Assembly: GCF_011075055.1 (NCBI RefSeq)
Contig: NC_058139.1
Coordinates: 14,529,584-14,593,583, forward strand
From: Mangifera indica
Taxonomy: Eukaryota > Streptophyta > Magnoliopsida > Sapindales > Anacardiaceae
DNA length: 64,000 bases
Reading direction: 5' to 3'
Of the stretch, positions 1 through 10,659 are shown one piece after another (the stretch's first letter is position 1; every line of letters begins with the position of its first letter). The notes under the pieces are model-generated. The model saw only the letters and a list, made by a program, of their open reading frames with translations, searched no databases and was not told the origin of the DNA. A program made the translations under genes and the position numbers.

Positions 1-1289
1 GCCAGTTTGTACCATGAATAAAAAACATGTTGACTGACACACACATGTGGTGCCAATCATGCAAGCTTTTGGCTATGTTGGTCAGCACACACATGTGATG
101 TGGACCATGCAAGTGTGTTGATAGAATATCGGTTGTGCATTCTATATGGTAGTTATGCATGTGTGTGCTGATGAGTGTTGTACTTGGTTGAAATTCTAAC
201 CATGCTCTGATACTTGCACATATAAATTTAAAGTGTGATTTTGAGAAAACAACAACAAAAACACAGAAACCCTAACCATTTTTTGTGCTCTCTCCCTTTA
301 TCTTGAACGCATCCTTCGAGTGAAAGAGCCCTAATAGCTTCTTCACCTAGATTTTTTCTGTTTGTGTTTGTGCTCCATATAAATACCAAGGTGTTGCCTC
401 ATGAGGGTTAGATAGCATTTTGTCTTAAGCCACATCAAGTTTAAAGCAACCATCAACATAGGTATAAAATCTAAAACACTTTATAAGTGTTTTGCATGTT
501 TCATGAATTTTATGATTAAAACAAGTATCATGACTGGGGTTTTCAAGATTGTTTTAATTTTTTAAAGTTTTTAATTATGTTGCACTATCGATTATTGGCA
601 CCCTGAAATCCCTACTATTTTCTTATACTTTTGCCATGACCCAACATTTATTAACCCCTCTGGTGTCTACTGTACCATCAAAATATGCTTTTAGTATAGG
701 TGGATGCATATTAGATGTTAGGTGATCCAATTTACACCCACATATGGTTAAGATAATCATGTTTATGAAGGATTAGGTGAAAGCTAACTTCAAATTACAA
801 AATCATGTCATAGAAGAAACTTTGAAGAATTTAAGAATCTAGATGTTGTGGACAAGTAGATGATGGTATATACATCATACTTATATTTGTAATTGTACAT
901 TATGTGAATGAATTAATTCATAATATGTTAAAATATTTTTCATCATATAACCAAGGTATTCTTTTGCCATAAGTGAGGGATTATTAATAAAATGTTTGGG
1001 GGGTGTTGTCCTCGGTTTTAGTAATTAGAAAATAATTTTTATTTAATTTTTTAAATTAAAAAATAGAAAAAATTGTTTTAAAAGGTCGACCTATGTGCTA
1101 GCCGGTTTAGAGCCTAACACAGCATAACGCCATATATATATAGGGTTATGTTGTGGGTTGTTGCCCTTCTATAGGCTAGCTTGACATTTAGTATAGACAT
1201 GATGTGTTATCATGTGATTGAGTGTTATTTTATTTTTAATTCAAAATCACCAAATCATTTGATGATACATATTAAAGTAGGTATGTATA
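1..1289. other. Intergenic, AT-rich; possible edge of a minus-strand LTR element
   Basis: No coding region is recognised. Read on the minus strand, bases 204-215 give AAGTATCAGAGC, 10 of 12 matches to the TGGTATCAGAGC primer-binding site (initiator Met tRNA) used by many plant LTR retrotransposons. If real, an LTR in minus orientation would start just to the right, near 217, where the DNA has leader-like features (CAA repeats, CCCTAA, CTCTCTCC). The gag that should lie to the left is not visible, so the call is weak. Bases 1-200 contain several ACATGTG-type short palindromes, as in the long LTRs further along. Confidence 0.25.
1097..1180. repeat. Imperfect inverted repeat (hairpin)
   Basis: The left arm starts GCTAGCC at 1097 and the right arm ends GGCTAGC at 1180. 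The inner arms ACACAGCATAACGCC and GGGTTATGTTGTG pair imperfectly around an AT-only loop (TATATATA). A perfect 10-bp palindrome, AGGTCGACCT, lies just outside at 1083-1092. It could be a small foldback element or a remnant of MITE ends; no target duplication is clear. Confidence 0.45.
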
Positions 1290-1299
1290 ATTTTATTTT

Positions 1300-1440
1300 C
1301 ATTAATTAAGTGGTCATGATGCCTTATTAAATGCTAATCTTGGTATATGTACATATGGTTATCAAATTATAGATTTGATATGAATTTGTTCATTGCCAAC
1401 ATGACAAAGAGTCTATAAGTCACACATAATAAGGGTAGAT
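1300..1440 (+). repeat. Fragment of LTR family B
   Basis: This stretch matches part of the family B LTR second half at 19930-20080, read in the same direction: GTCATGATGCC, then GACAAAGAGTCTATAAGTCA, then CATAATAAG. It also matches the reverse complement of about 22470-22580. Only a short piece is recognisable; no ends are visible. Confidence 0.5.
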
Positions 1441-3871
1441 CTTGGTTTTAAAGACCTTAAGTTGTTAGAGATGAGTCATGTCTAATATTTATATTGTTGT
1501 GGTTAGGGCATGTGATGCACCACTTTACAAATTACAATTAACCTATAAGATAGACAATGAACGAAAAATTTATAAAAACTTAAAGAAACTTTTTTTTACA
1601 GACAAGTAATACAATTCCAATGTTAAATAAAGAATTAGTGCTTAACAACAACGTCTAAAACTTGATCACTCCAATCTAGCAAGTATATCAGTTTGTATTG
1701 AGAAATATAGGAACATGTCTAAGTATCACTCCTAAGACGACTAAACTTTTTAATTACCAGAATTATGAACTACTTGTCATAAGTCTAACTTATTAAAGAT
1801 TGAGAATTGGCTTAAATAATTAATTAAACTAACAAAATAGATTAATTATACAACAACTAAATCAAGCGTAAATGATGGCTATAGACAGCTAAGACATGTG
1901 TATAAACCTAGTTATGCAGTGCATATTGTGGATTTTATGCAATTGAATGGACAAATTGAATATGTAACAGTGAAATCTCCTAATGCATTTGTTATCCTAA
2001 CTTTAGGTTTTAATGAGTCTATTTCTATTCAATAACTCTCTATATCTCTATGAAATTTGAATGAAATGAAACATATTATGATTTTTAAAATTTCTAGCTT
2101 ACGATGAGACTTGTGAGTCATCTTAACACTAAAAGTGCATAAGGAAATCAAATTATATATCTAGTTGATTTTGTTTTATAGTGAATGATATATATGAAGG
2201 TTAACTTGGCCTCTCTTCTCTTGATCTCAACACTAGGCATCTGATCATGTAAGTGATGGTCAAACACCCATAAAAATTGCAAATAATATCATGTAACTTA
2301 ACAAAATTCAAAGCATTCAAATTATATAAAATTTCACAATCTTGCACTACATAGTTTTGAGCATTATGGGGTTGTAGTATCAAAAGTAAGTCCATAACTA
2401 AATAAACAATTAAAACCATTATTAACATAAAAATATCTTAAGAATAGAGACCTAAATCCTTTTCGGAAGTAGCTGATAGATCAAGTCTCCTTTGAGTCAT
2501 CTCAAACCCTAGCTTCCAAGCTTTTAAAAAAAATGAATAAAAATAAAAAGTAAAATATGTTATAAAGTAATTAGAGTAAAATAAACCAAAAAGTAATCAA
2601 AACTAAGTATATGAGAATATAAAGTATGGTATAAATATGAGTTTATCAGTAATGGCATTCTAAATATCACGAATGGTAGGGACATTAAGGAATTTGGGAA
2701 TCTCACAATGCAATACATATTGTGCAACATGGCAAAAGAAAAATAACATCTAATGTTCACTATTGTAGGCAATAAAGGTAGTGGAGAATGACTAGCTATA
2801 GAGGAGAATAGTTGGGATAGTGGTTGTGACAAGCTAGGATAAGAAACCAATGGTGGCTACAAGAAAAAGAAACCAGTACGATGAAAACAATAATATTAGG
2901 AAAAGAGGATGATAAGATCAAAGGAGAGCAATAGGCTATCTTTTTTTAAAATCTAGGAGTTGGAGATCTAAAAAATGATGATGTCATCAATAGAAAACCA
3001 AGAGTTGGATTCCTGGAACTGATGATAGTCACGATAACAGTGATGGAAGTGGAGTTTTCTATGAAAAATCAATCAACAAGGCGAAGAATGAGAAAGCTAA
3101 ATCTCATGCGAGAATCACTAGTGAGAAGGATAAAAAGTCACTGGTAAAAGGAGCAAATTGAGAGAAAGTGATCAAAAGCTTCCATGGGAGAGAAAATGAT
3201 TGGTGATGGAAAGAACACAATGTGATTAGGAAGGACTTGATCGTGTGTTCTATATAGTTGGAGAGGAAGCAAGAGATGTTAATCACCAATCCAAAATCAC
3301 TAGTAAAATGACAGAGGAAGACACCTATGAAGAAAAAACCATAAGAGCAAGGCTTTATCACACGTTCATTTCTAGAAAAGAAATAGGACAAAATTGGAAA
3401 GAATGAACATTGGAAAAAGAGTGTTGTTGAGACACAAAAGACGTTAGTAAAGAAAGAATTGTGAAAGTAAGGGCTCTATTTTATGTTTGTGGCTAGAAAA
3501 GAAAACATTGAAATGAAAGTAGGCATCGAAAAATGAGTGATGTTGTGTGATAGGGGTGAAATTGTCAAGTTTCAAAGATGTAAGGAGGCAACAATAAGGA
3601 GAAAAAGAGAGAACCCTAGTTATAGGGGTGAAAGGGCTAGTATTTATAATTGAGAGGTATAAGATATGCTTGTCTCTCCAATCCCATGAGGAATTGAAAA
3701 TAAATTGGTTATTTCATTATAAGAAAATTGTATAATCTATACAATTACAATATAATTTAACAAGGAATCCTAATCTTACAAAAATTGAATAATACATGCA
3801 TATAATTAAGAAAGAAAATCGAATAATCATTTAACAAAAATGAAGAAATTGTTAAATGAGAAAGAAGATTT
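1441..3871. other. Intergenic, no gene recognised
   Basis: Open frames here are short and have no recognisable domains. Bases 2860-3660 are purine-rich on the plus strand (many GAAAG and AAGAGG runs) and end in a leader-like sequence (AGAACCCTAG near 3610), which suggests an old transposable-element fragment. I cannot assign a family. Confidence 0.4.
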
Positions 3872-4041
3872 TGTAAATTAGGGTTAGTCAGTTGGCTGGT
3901 TGATTTACATGGAAAATATTGGAGTTGTGATAAACATTTTTAATCCTACTTAAATTCAGAAACACTCACATAAAAGATACATAGGAATGGTACATCAAGA
4001 TAAATAGAGTGGAGTGTGGAGGACAATAGTAATACTACATT
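3872..4041. repeat. Diverged direct repeat, unit 1
   Basis: Unit of about 170 bp starting TGTAAATTAGGGTTAGTCAG and ending AATACTACATT. Unit 2 lies 213 bp downstream with the same order of landmarks: GGCTGGTTGATTTACATG, GAGTTGTGATAAACATTT, GATAAATAGAGTGGAGTGT, GGACAATAGTAAT. The differences are substitutions plus one small deletion, so this is an old local duplication. Confidence 0.8.
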
Positions 4042-4084
4042 AAATTCAAAAACATTTCTAATCTTACTTAATTTCAGATGTTTT

Positions 4085-4237
4085 TGTAAATTATGGTTAG
4101 TCAGCTGGCTGGTTGATTTACATGAAAAATATTAGAGTTGTGATAAACATTTATAAACCTATCACATAAAAAATGCTTAGGGATGGTACATCGAGATAAA
4201 TAGAGTGGAGTGTTGAGGACAATAGTAATGCTACATT
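4085..4237. repeat. Diverged direct repeat, unit 2
   Basis: Second unit of the local duplication (see unit 1 at 3872-4041). It is slightly shorter, because the middle segment with the extra AATTCAGAAACACTC is missing. It lies about 800 bp beyond the 3' end of the GAE coding region. Confidence 0.8.
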
Positions 4238-5039
4238 GACCAGTGTGTGAAGGATATACAAAGTCAGTTTTCTACCAGACAAACCGACAGCGTAACTTGG
4301 ACTCTTTGACACTTTTATATGGACATCTATGTTAAGACAGTGAACCTTGAGCATAAAATCTGAGGCCTTTGCCTGGAGGGTCAATTCAAAGTGCCGTTGA
4401 GGAATCAGTATAATAAGAAGATGGAATAAGGTAACACAAATTAATTAAATTCTGCTGGCTCAAGAATATTAATCTTGACTTTCCAAGGAAACTTGGATCA
4501 ACCGTTAAACAACATTAACTTGGGCAAATCACAAGTTTGGGTGATTGAACAGTAAAACTTAATTTAATCAAGGGATTATTGAATTCCAAATGACTCCCTT
4601 AGACACCATTCACAAGCTTAAATTATTAACATCCACGTCATCCTCTTCTAAATTACTCAACAAATAAGCAAAGAAAATTCTTTGATTGATTGATGGATCC
4701 ATCAATGTCATCATGGCAATTTATTACAAAATATTCTTTAATTAATTATATGAATCAAACGGCTAGGACCTGCACCCATTCTAGCAGGCCCCACCTGGAT
4801 TATTACATAGATCTACACATTCATTTCTCTCTCATATTTTCTTCACATTTATCTTCTTCTATATCAAAAACTGCATCCCTATTAACTATTATGCTGCATC
4901 ACATCTTCACCACAATTCATCCCAAGGGAAGGACCACAACGATAATTTATCAGCACAAATTTTAATTCAAGATAAATTAATTAAAAACAGAAATACCAAT
5001 CACAACGATGACGGTGGTACGAATGCGTTTAATGGGACT
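4238..5039. other. Downstream flank of GAE, including its 3' UTR
   Basis: There is no separate gene. GAE is on the minus strand, so the part nearest 5039 should be its 3' UTR. Read on the minus strand it is AT-rich after the stop, as usual for plant 3' UTRs. The open frame on the plus strand at 4690-4965 has low-complexity composition and no domain; I regard it as chance. Confidence 0.5.
4720..4725 (-). terminator. Candidate polyadenylation signal for GAE
   Basis: AATAAA on the minus strand, about 315 nt after the GAE stop codon, a plausible distance for a plant 3' UTR. Plant poly(A) signals are loose, so this is only a candidate. Confidence 0.25.
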
Positions 5040-6410
5040 TCAACTGGACTCCTCGGCATGCGCGTTATTCAACCCTTTTTCCTTTTTTACCCTCGATTGA
5101 ATCCCGTAATAACTAACATACCACTTTACGAATTTCCTCAATCCTGAGGCTAGATCCGTGGTGGGCCTGTACCCGAAATCTTTGTACGCCAAACTCACAT
5201 TTGCATGCGTGTATGGCACATCGCCATTTCTTGGCATTCTGATCACATGTTTCTTCGCTTTTGTGTTCAATAAATTCTCCAAGATTGACACTAATCTCCC
5301 CACAGGAACCGGCGACGTGTTTCCGAGATTGTACACTCTCAGCTGTGCCGGCCCTTTCTTTTTCCCGCCGCTCCCGGTGCTCTTCTCCGCTGTGTCGAGC
5401 GCCCCCAGACAACCTTTCACCACGTCGTCAATGTACGTGAAATCACGCGCCACCTCTTTTTCGTCTTGGGTTTTATACACGTCGATTGGTTTGCCTTGTA
5501 GTATGTCTTTTGTGAAGAAGAAATACGCCATGTCAGGTCTTCCCCACGGCCCGTATACGGTAAAGAATCTTAACCCGGTAAGGGCAAGCCCGTAAATATG
5601 GTTATACGTGTGGGCAATTTCTTCGCCCGCTTTCTTTGTGGCCGCGTAAAGACTTGCGGGCTGGTCGGTTCTATCGGATTCCGAAAATGGAACATCAGTG
5701 TTGAGGCCGTACACGGAGCTTGATGAAGCCCACACAATCGACGGCTGAGGATTGGCGGATTTGCATACTTCTAGAAGGTTGATGAATCCGGCCACGTTGG
5801 ACGCCACGTAAGACTGCGGGTTCATCATGGCGTAACGCACTCCAGCTTGTGCAGCTAAGTGTAGTACGTGAGTGAAAGGTACCACGTCGAAAAGTTTATT
5901 CAACAACGGCGTATCGTTCAAGTCTCCTTCTACAATGAAAATCTGATGCTTTTGAAGTAACTTTCGCCGGTCTCTTTTAAGCGTCGGATCATAATAATCG
6001 TTGAAATTATCCAATCCAAGAACGCCGTCACCTCGTTTCTTTAAAGCAAGAGAGCAATGGGATCCGACGAATCCGGCAGCTCCGGTAACCAACACAGTGA
6101 AGCCATTGGGGCGGCGGGGAGTGGCGGAGTGGCGCAGCTGCTTTTCCCAGGAGGCACCACCGCCGACTCCGACAGAGGGGAATAAAGAAGTGGAGAGAAG
6201 AACGTGACGGTGGTGATGAGGAGGATCATAATCAGAAAGCGGGGGATGATTGAGGGTAAAAAAAAGAATAAGAACAAGTGCAATCAGAATGGTGGCTCTA
6301 AAGAAGAATTTAGAAGAGGAGTGCAAGAGCGTAGTGAAGTGAAGTCGACGAACATAACTATTGTAGCGTTCGAGCTTAACGGTTTTGCTGGTATCGGGAG
6401 GAGGCGCCAT
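5040..6410 (-). CDS. GAE6: UDP-glucuronate 4-epimerase, GAE6-like, intronless
   Basis: The enzyme (EC 5.1.3.6) interconverts UDP-glucuronate and UDP-galacturonate, the donor for pectin synthesis. It is a type II membrane protein with its catalytic domain in the Golgi lumen. The 456-residue protein has a basic cytosolic tail starting MAPPPDTSKT (1-38), one membrane span (about 39-53), a low-complexity stem (54-100) and an extended short-chain dehydrogenase fold (104-435). The NAD-binding loop TGAAGFVG is at 109-116. The catalytic Ser lies in WASSSSVYG (227-235), and Tyr255 and Lys259 form YAATK. RFFTVYGPWGRP (281-292) is the family substrate-binding segment. Length and single-exon structure fit plant GAEs. 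The open frame extends 25 codons upstream to 6485, but that codon is TTG; the first in-frame ATG is at 6410 and gives the family-like N-terminus. The subfamily rests on the N-terminal match and is less certain than the enzyme. Confidence 0.93.
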   Translation of the reverse strand: MAPPPDTSKTVKLERYNSYVRRLHFTTLLHSSSKFFFRATILIALVLILFFTLNHPPLSDYDPPHHHRHVLLSTSLFPSVGVGGGASWEKQLRHSATPRRPNGFTVLVTGAAGFVGSHCSLALKKRGDGVLGLDNFNDYYDPTLKRDRRKLLQKHQIFIVEGDLNDTPLLNKLFDVVPFTHVLHLAAQAGVRYAMMNPQSYVASNVAGFINLLEVCKSANPQPSIVWASSSSVYGLNTDVPFSESDRTDQPASLYAATKKAGEEIAHTYNHIYGLALTGLRFFTVYGPWGRPDMAYFFFTKDILQGKPIDVYKTQDEKEVARDFTYIDDVVKGCLGALDTAEKSTGSGGKKKGPAQLRVYNLGNTSPVPVGRLVSILENLLNTKAKKHVIRMPRNGDVPYTHANVSLAYKDFGYRPTTDLASGLRKFVKWYVSYYGIQSRVKKEKGLNNAHAEESS

Positions 6411-6547
6411 TGATGATGATGAAATCGAGATGAATGATGGGATGAAGAGATTATGAAGGGAAGAGTGGTGGTAGAGGTGGACCAAAGGGCTTGGTTGGAG
6501 ACCACTTTCTTTCTTTGTCTGATTTCCACTGAAGAATTGGCCTTCAT
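6284..6547 (-). promoter_or_regulatory. Possible overlapping upstream ORF in the GAE leader
   Basis: An ATG at 6547, 137 nt upstream of the GAE start and out of frame with it, opens an 87-codon frame that runs through the GAE start and stops at 6284, inside the coding region. If the transcript begins upstream of 6547, ribosomes starting here would bypass the main ATG, so it could reduce translation. The reading frame is open in both copies of the region (30676-30939 in the second). The transcription start is not known, and the peptide has no domain. Confidence 0.3.
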
Positions 6548-6595
6548 TTTATGCGGTATCTACGGTAATGTCCTTGCGTTATACATTAAATGTAA

Positions 6596-6607
6596 TGAAA
6601 ATGAAAA
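6596..6607. repeat. (TGAAAA)2 short tandem repeat in GAE upstream region
   Basis: Two units here against four at the matching place in the second copy (30988-31011). The difference of exactly two units looks like an allele-length polymorphism rather than a sequencing error. Confidence 0.8.
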
Positions 6608-6652
6608 TGCCAGCTATCTTGCTCTGTACAAAACTCTGTCCCATGTGGAATA

Positions 6653-6658
6653 CACGTG
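6653..6658 (-). promoter_or_regulatory. G-box (CACGTG) upstream of GAE
   Basis: Palindromic CACGTG within ACACGTGT, about 245 bp upstream of the GAE ATG, conserved at 31057-31062 in the second copy. G-boxes bind plant bZIP and bHLH factors. Position and context fit a promoter element, but no binding evidence is available. A weak TATA-like TTTATATG (minus strand, about 6662-6669) lies next to it. Confidence 0.4.
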
Positions 6659-6660
6659 TT

Positions 6661-7251
6661 GACATATAAACACATCAGTTAAATATGTCTGAGTGAATAA
6701 ATTATAATTACCAAATTACCCTTATTAAAACCACTCTTCCCCCATTAACTCCCATACTTTCTTCCCTTTGTATTCACAAATTTTAATTTGCGTTTGAATC
6801 TGTAATCAAGAAATGAAAACGCATATTTATTTATGAAATATCATAATAAAATCAATAGTAAATAAACATAATTATTTTTTAATTTATTTAGTTTGTGAAA
6901 AAGATCTGAAAGTAGGGCAGCCCAATTTTAGCGAATATTTAATAAATAATTTATCAAACAGTAAAAGTAAAATAATTAATAGCCTTGATATGTAATTAAA
7001 ATAATGATACTAAATATATAGAAATAGATAATGATTACAGACAACAGCTAAAGAAGGAGTGTCGGTGGTCTAAATCGATGACCTTTTAATCTGATTTGGT
7101 GGGCTGGAATTGGAACTTTGCCTAATTTTCTCTTGGAATTTTTATATGAGCTGGCATTGGTTTACTCACTCTGAAAGGCTCATTCATTCACTGCACACAT
7201 AATTAATTGTTGAATTGAATAATATTACCTATAATGTTAATTTTAATAACA
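6661..7251. other. GAE upstream intergenic region
   Basis: AT-rich, no open frame of note. It probably contains the distal GAE promoter. The two copies differ near 6730-6770, where one has an extra CTTCCCTTTGTA-like stretch. Confidence 0.4.
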
Positions 7252-7977
7252 GGCTAAATGACTATTTTCCCACCCAAGTTTAATGAACACATAATCTCAA
7301 TTTTTTAATTTAAAAAAGTTAATTTTTTTGTATTAAATTATTAAAAAGTAAAAAAAATCTTCAATCTAAACAATGACTTTACCCTAAAAATTTATTAAAC
7401 AATTTTTTATTCTAAGTTTATTTTAATTTTCATTAAAATTATTAAAATATTAACGATATAGATATGTTAATGACATATAATCATATGTTTAGAGGACAAA
7501 TATAATTTTTAAAAATATTAAGAGTATTAATGAAAATTTTTAGAGGGTTCTCAAAATTTTGAAAAAGTTTAAAGATGTTTTTTAAAATTTTAGAATTTTA
7601 ATATACCTATTTGTAGTTTCAAAATGACAATATCCCTAAAGATTTTAACAAAACACATTAAATTAAAATTTTAAACATCATATCATAACTATTAAGGTTA
7701 CATTTTACTTTTGAAATATAAGTGAGTGAACATGATATTATACGAGAAAATATCTATTTGCGTATAATAAGTTTAAAAAATATATTTATACCTTATAATA
7801 CTGTCTATAGTTCAGTCTAATAAAAGTATTATCCTGATATTCAAAACCTTTGGGAACAAAATAAAAGTTAATTACATTTTTATTATAATATGAGGACAAA
7901 ATGACATAAAGATTATTTAATTGTTAACATTAATAGTTAATTTTGATAGGTGGTAGAAAATTGACTTTTTCTGAACT
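7252..7977. mobile_element. MITE-like element with imperfect terminal inverted repeats
   Basis: The left end reads GGCTAAATGACTATTTTCCC followed by ACCC. The right end, reverse-complemented, reads AAAAAGTCAATTTTCTACCACC. The shared pattern is AAATGAC/AAAGTCA, then ATTTTC, then CACC. The interior of about 720 bp is extremely AT-rich and non-coding. This fits a non-autonomous DNA transposon, but the ends are imperfect and I see no sure target duplication, so it may only be an AT-rich repeat. The second copy is at 31640-32365. Confidence 0.35.
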
Positions 7978-9916
7978 TAACAGATTAGAATTTATCCTTT
8001 CATCATATATTGGATCTAGCAACTTTATCTTCTATTAGATATAAATTATCAAAATTTCCTTTTATTATATATATGCATATGTGTGTGTGTATGTGTGATT
8101 AGGAGGGTATATCAAATGTTGATGCAAATTTGCAAAAGCCAAAAGTAAGCGAGATTAGGCCAAACACAAGAAAAATAATAATGATAATTAGGATTAGTAG
8201 GATAAATTTGCATTCTTCATATACGAGGATGAATAAAAATAATTATGAATTATGGATGAGTAAGATTGTGTAAGAATTCTGAACACAATATGTTTATAAC
8301 ATGGTTTTGACTCATTGCTCAAGAGCCTATACATACAGTTATATCATTTATGTTTCTGATAGAGTTCTAACAATGTATCGTTATATAATACAAAAGGATT
8401 ATTGAGATCACCTCCTATACCTTTTTGTAGTCTTTTATAATTATAGGGAAAAAAGTAGGGTTATAAGTAATTACAATATTGAAACATTCCTAATACAAGC
8501 ATGAATTTCAAGATTAATTCGTATTTTAATTCTATGTAAATAGGATAATTACATTAATTGCATGATCCTAATTTGGTAAGAGATGATAGCTTTCTTTTAT
8601 AGACACGGGATGAAATAGGAATATAGTCTTGTCGATGTTGATGAGTCTAATTTTCAATTGGAATTCTTCTAGCTAACTCTGAGTGATGGGATTTCTACTC
8701 ATATCCTAAGCTAATCTATAGATGGGTGGCAAATCTATAGATAGGAAGATAAGGACAAGAAGCTAATAAGTTTTATAGAAAAAAGACTATGGGTTGTTTT
8801 ACACCCTCTTATGGTTACAAGGTTGTCTTATGTAGGCAATGTGTGCTTCCACATGAGCATAATATTTTCTTCCTTCTTTTTATTCTTAATCTCAAGATTC
8901 CAAGGAAGGTGCTAAATTGTGTTTTGAACTTGCCTTTGTGGCTTCTATAGTGAAAGAGTTTGTCTCAAAGCATGCTTAAATACAGTTATAAAGGATGGTT
9001 GCACCTGTAAATCTTAAGAGGCTTGTAGAAGACAGTTCAAAGGTAGTTTACTTCGTGTTTGTTTTTTAATTTCATTAAATTCTTTTATTAGTGTTTATCT
9101 AGTCATTGTTTCTTATTATATTTGTTAGTTCTAAACATGTTGCCTTTATAATAAAATGAAGCATATCCTGCACTACGAGTGAGAAAATTGCTCACTTAAG
9201 GAAGAGGATGTTATAATGAAAGGACAAATTTTGGTTACAAAGCAGAAGCTAGTCAAGACCTTACAGGTTGAATTGGCCACCCAAGAGAGGTGTTTATAGA
9301 GAAGGGAACTAGTCAAACTGAGGTTAAGGATATGACCAAACATTTAATCTTCAATATCTAGTTGAGTTGGATACACAGTTGAATTAGTTAAGGGTTTTAC
9401 TTTTAAAGGTCGTTAGAAAAAAATGGTAAGTTGAATAATAAATTGGCCATAACCAAGAATATGGTCAAGGATATGACCAAATATATAGTCTTAGACATCT
9501 TCTAAATCATTTGGATTTGTTTTTCTCATTACGATTTCTCATGTTAAGGAAGAGCTATGTAGAGCAAGCTATGGAATGGAGACAAGCTAGGGCAACTATA
9601 AAGGCTAAAAACTGTTGATAGAAAAAGTAAGGATAAGAGAGCCAAACATACTATTTTAGTGTATAAGAAAGTTTCAAGAGCACTTGCTCCTTAATAGTTT
9701 TGAATTGACATATTTAAAGTAGACAATGAGTATATACAAGAGTGAACAAACACTTAAAATGCAATAAAAGAGTTCAAGTGTAGAAGCACTTGAGCTAAAA
9801 CTTTGAACAAGAGACTTGAAGTCTTTTTGTTTGTTAAACTTAAGTGTGGTTGTAGGTTTAGGAAAATTATAAATAACAGAAAATGGAGAACTATTGTGTC
9901 TAACGTGTTCAAAAGT
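7978..9916. other. Intergenic, no gene recognised; microsatellite at 8067-8097
   Basis: Contains a TA/TG microsatellite (TATATATATGCATATGTGTG and on) at 8067-8097. Around 9170-9230 there is a purine-rich stretch (AAGGAAGAGG) followed by TGTTATAATG, which looks like a polypurine tract and LTR start, but no matching LTR is evident. No domain is readable in the short frames. Confidence 0.35.
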
Positions 9917-10659
9917 ATTGGGGTTAGTATCTTAGAGCCAATCCTCTTAACAATATAAATTCACAAGTATGTCATGTTTAAATAAATTTATGACATGCTT
10001 TATTTGTATGAGCATGTGTGTCAAGAGAAATGTCTTTAGAATGTCTACACCATGATGAAAGGATCCATGTGTGGTAACTGATCGTGAGGACACCATATTC
10101 ATATTAAGTGATCATTATTAAAATGTTTGTAGTTCTGATATTATCTTGACCAATGATATTAGTAATTTAGTAAGAATTATCATAGTGTTGAATGACCTCA
10201 ATGAATATGGTGACATATATCATATGTCAAAGTTATTCATAGACAACTTGATTCAATACATAGGTGAATGTTATAGATATGTCCACTAGACATACCCATC
10301 GAAAGGATTCCATATGACTAATTGCGTTAGTGTTTATGAAATACATCCTTTTAGCAAAAAGAGGCATATGTGAGGTCATCAAACCCTCTTGTACAAAGAT
10401 CAGTATGGTTTAACACTAGTTTAACATAGTTCTCATAGAGGCTTTCCAGAATGGTTGTGATCGGCCATATTAAGATATACACGATGACTATGGTGGATTA
10501 ATAGAAAATTCATCATTCCTAAATATAGGAGCTCATATCTCTGATAAGCTTACTGATGAACATTGATGGCATATAAATCTATGGTCACAGTAGGATTGAA
10601 ATGATTTTAACACCTCTCTTCTGATACATACCCTTACTCAGAATATGCATTTGAAGAAA
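9917..10659 (+). mobile_element. LTR family B, first half (interrupted)
   Basis: The left end TTGGGGTTAGTATCTTAGAG matches the outer end of the reverse-oriented LTR at 23447 (TGTTAGGGTAGTATCCTAGA on its own strand). Matching then continues through blocks such as CATATTAAGATATACACGAT and GAACATTGATGGCATATAAA, against the reverse complement of about 22750-22900. The match stops near 10610-10659, where the LTR of the minus-strand gypsy element begins, and resumes at 19748. No coding region. Confidence 0.55.

Noticed and set aside
5158..5595. A 145-codon gene antisense to GAE, plus other frames inside 5113-6547
   Set aside because: They are shadows of the GAE frame, with no domain of their own.
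6411..6485. A 25-residue longer N-terminus for GAE
   Set aside because: The upstream codon at 6485 is TTG, not ATG, and the MAPPPDTSKT start at 6410 matches the family.
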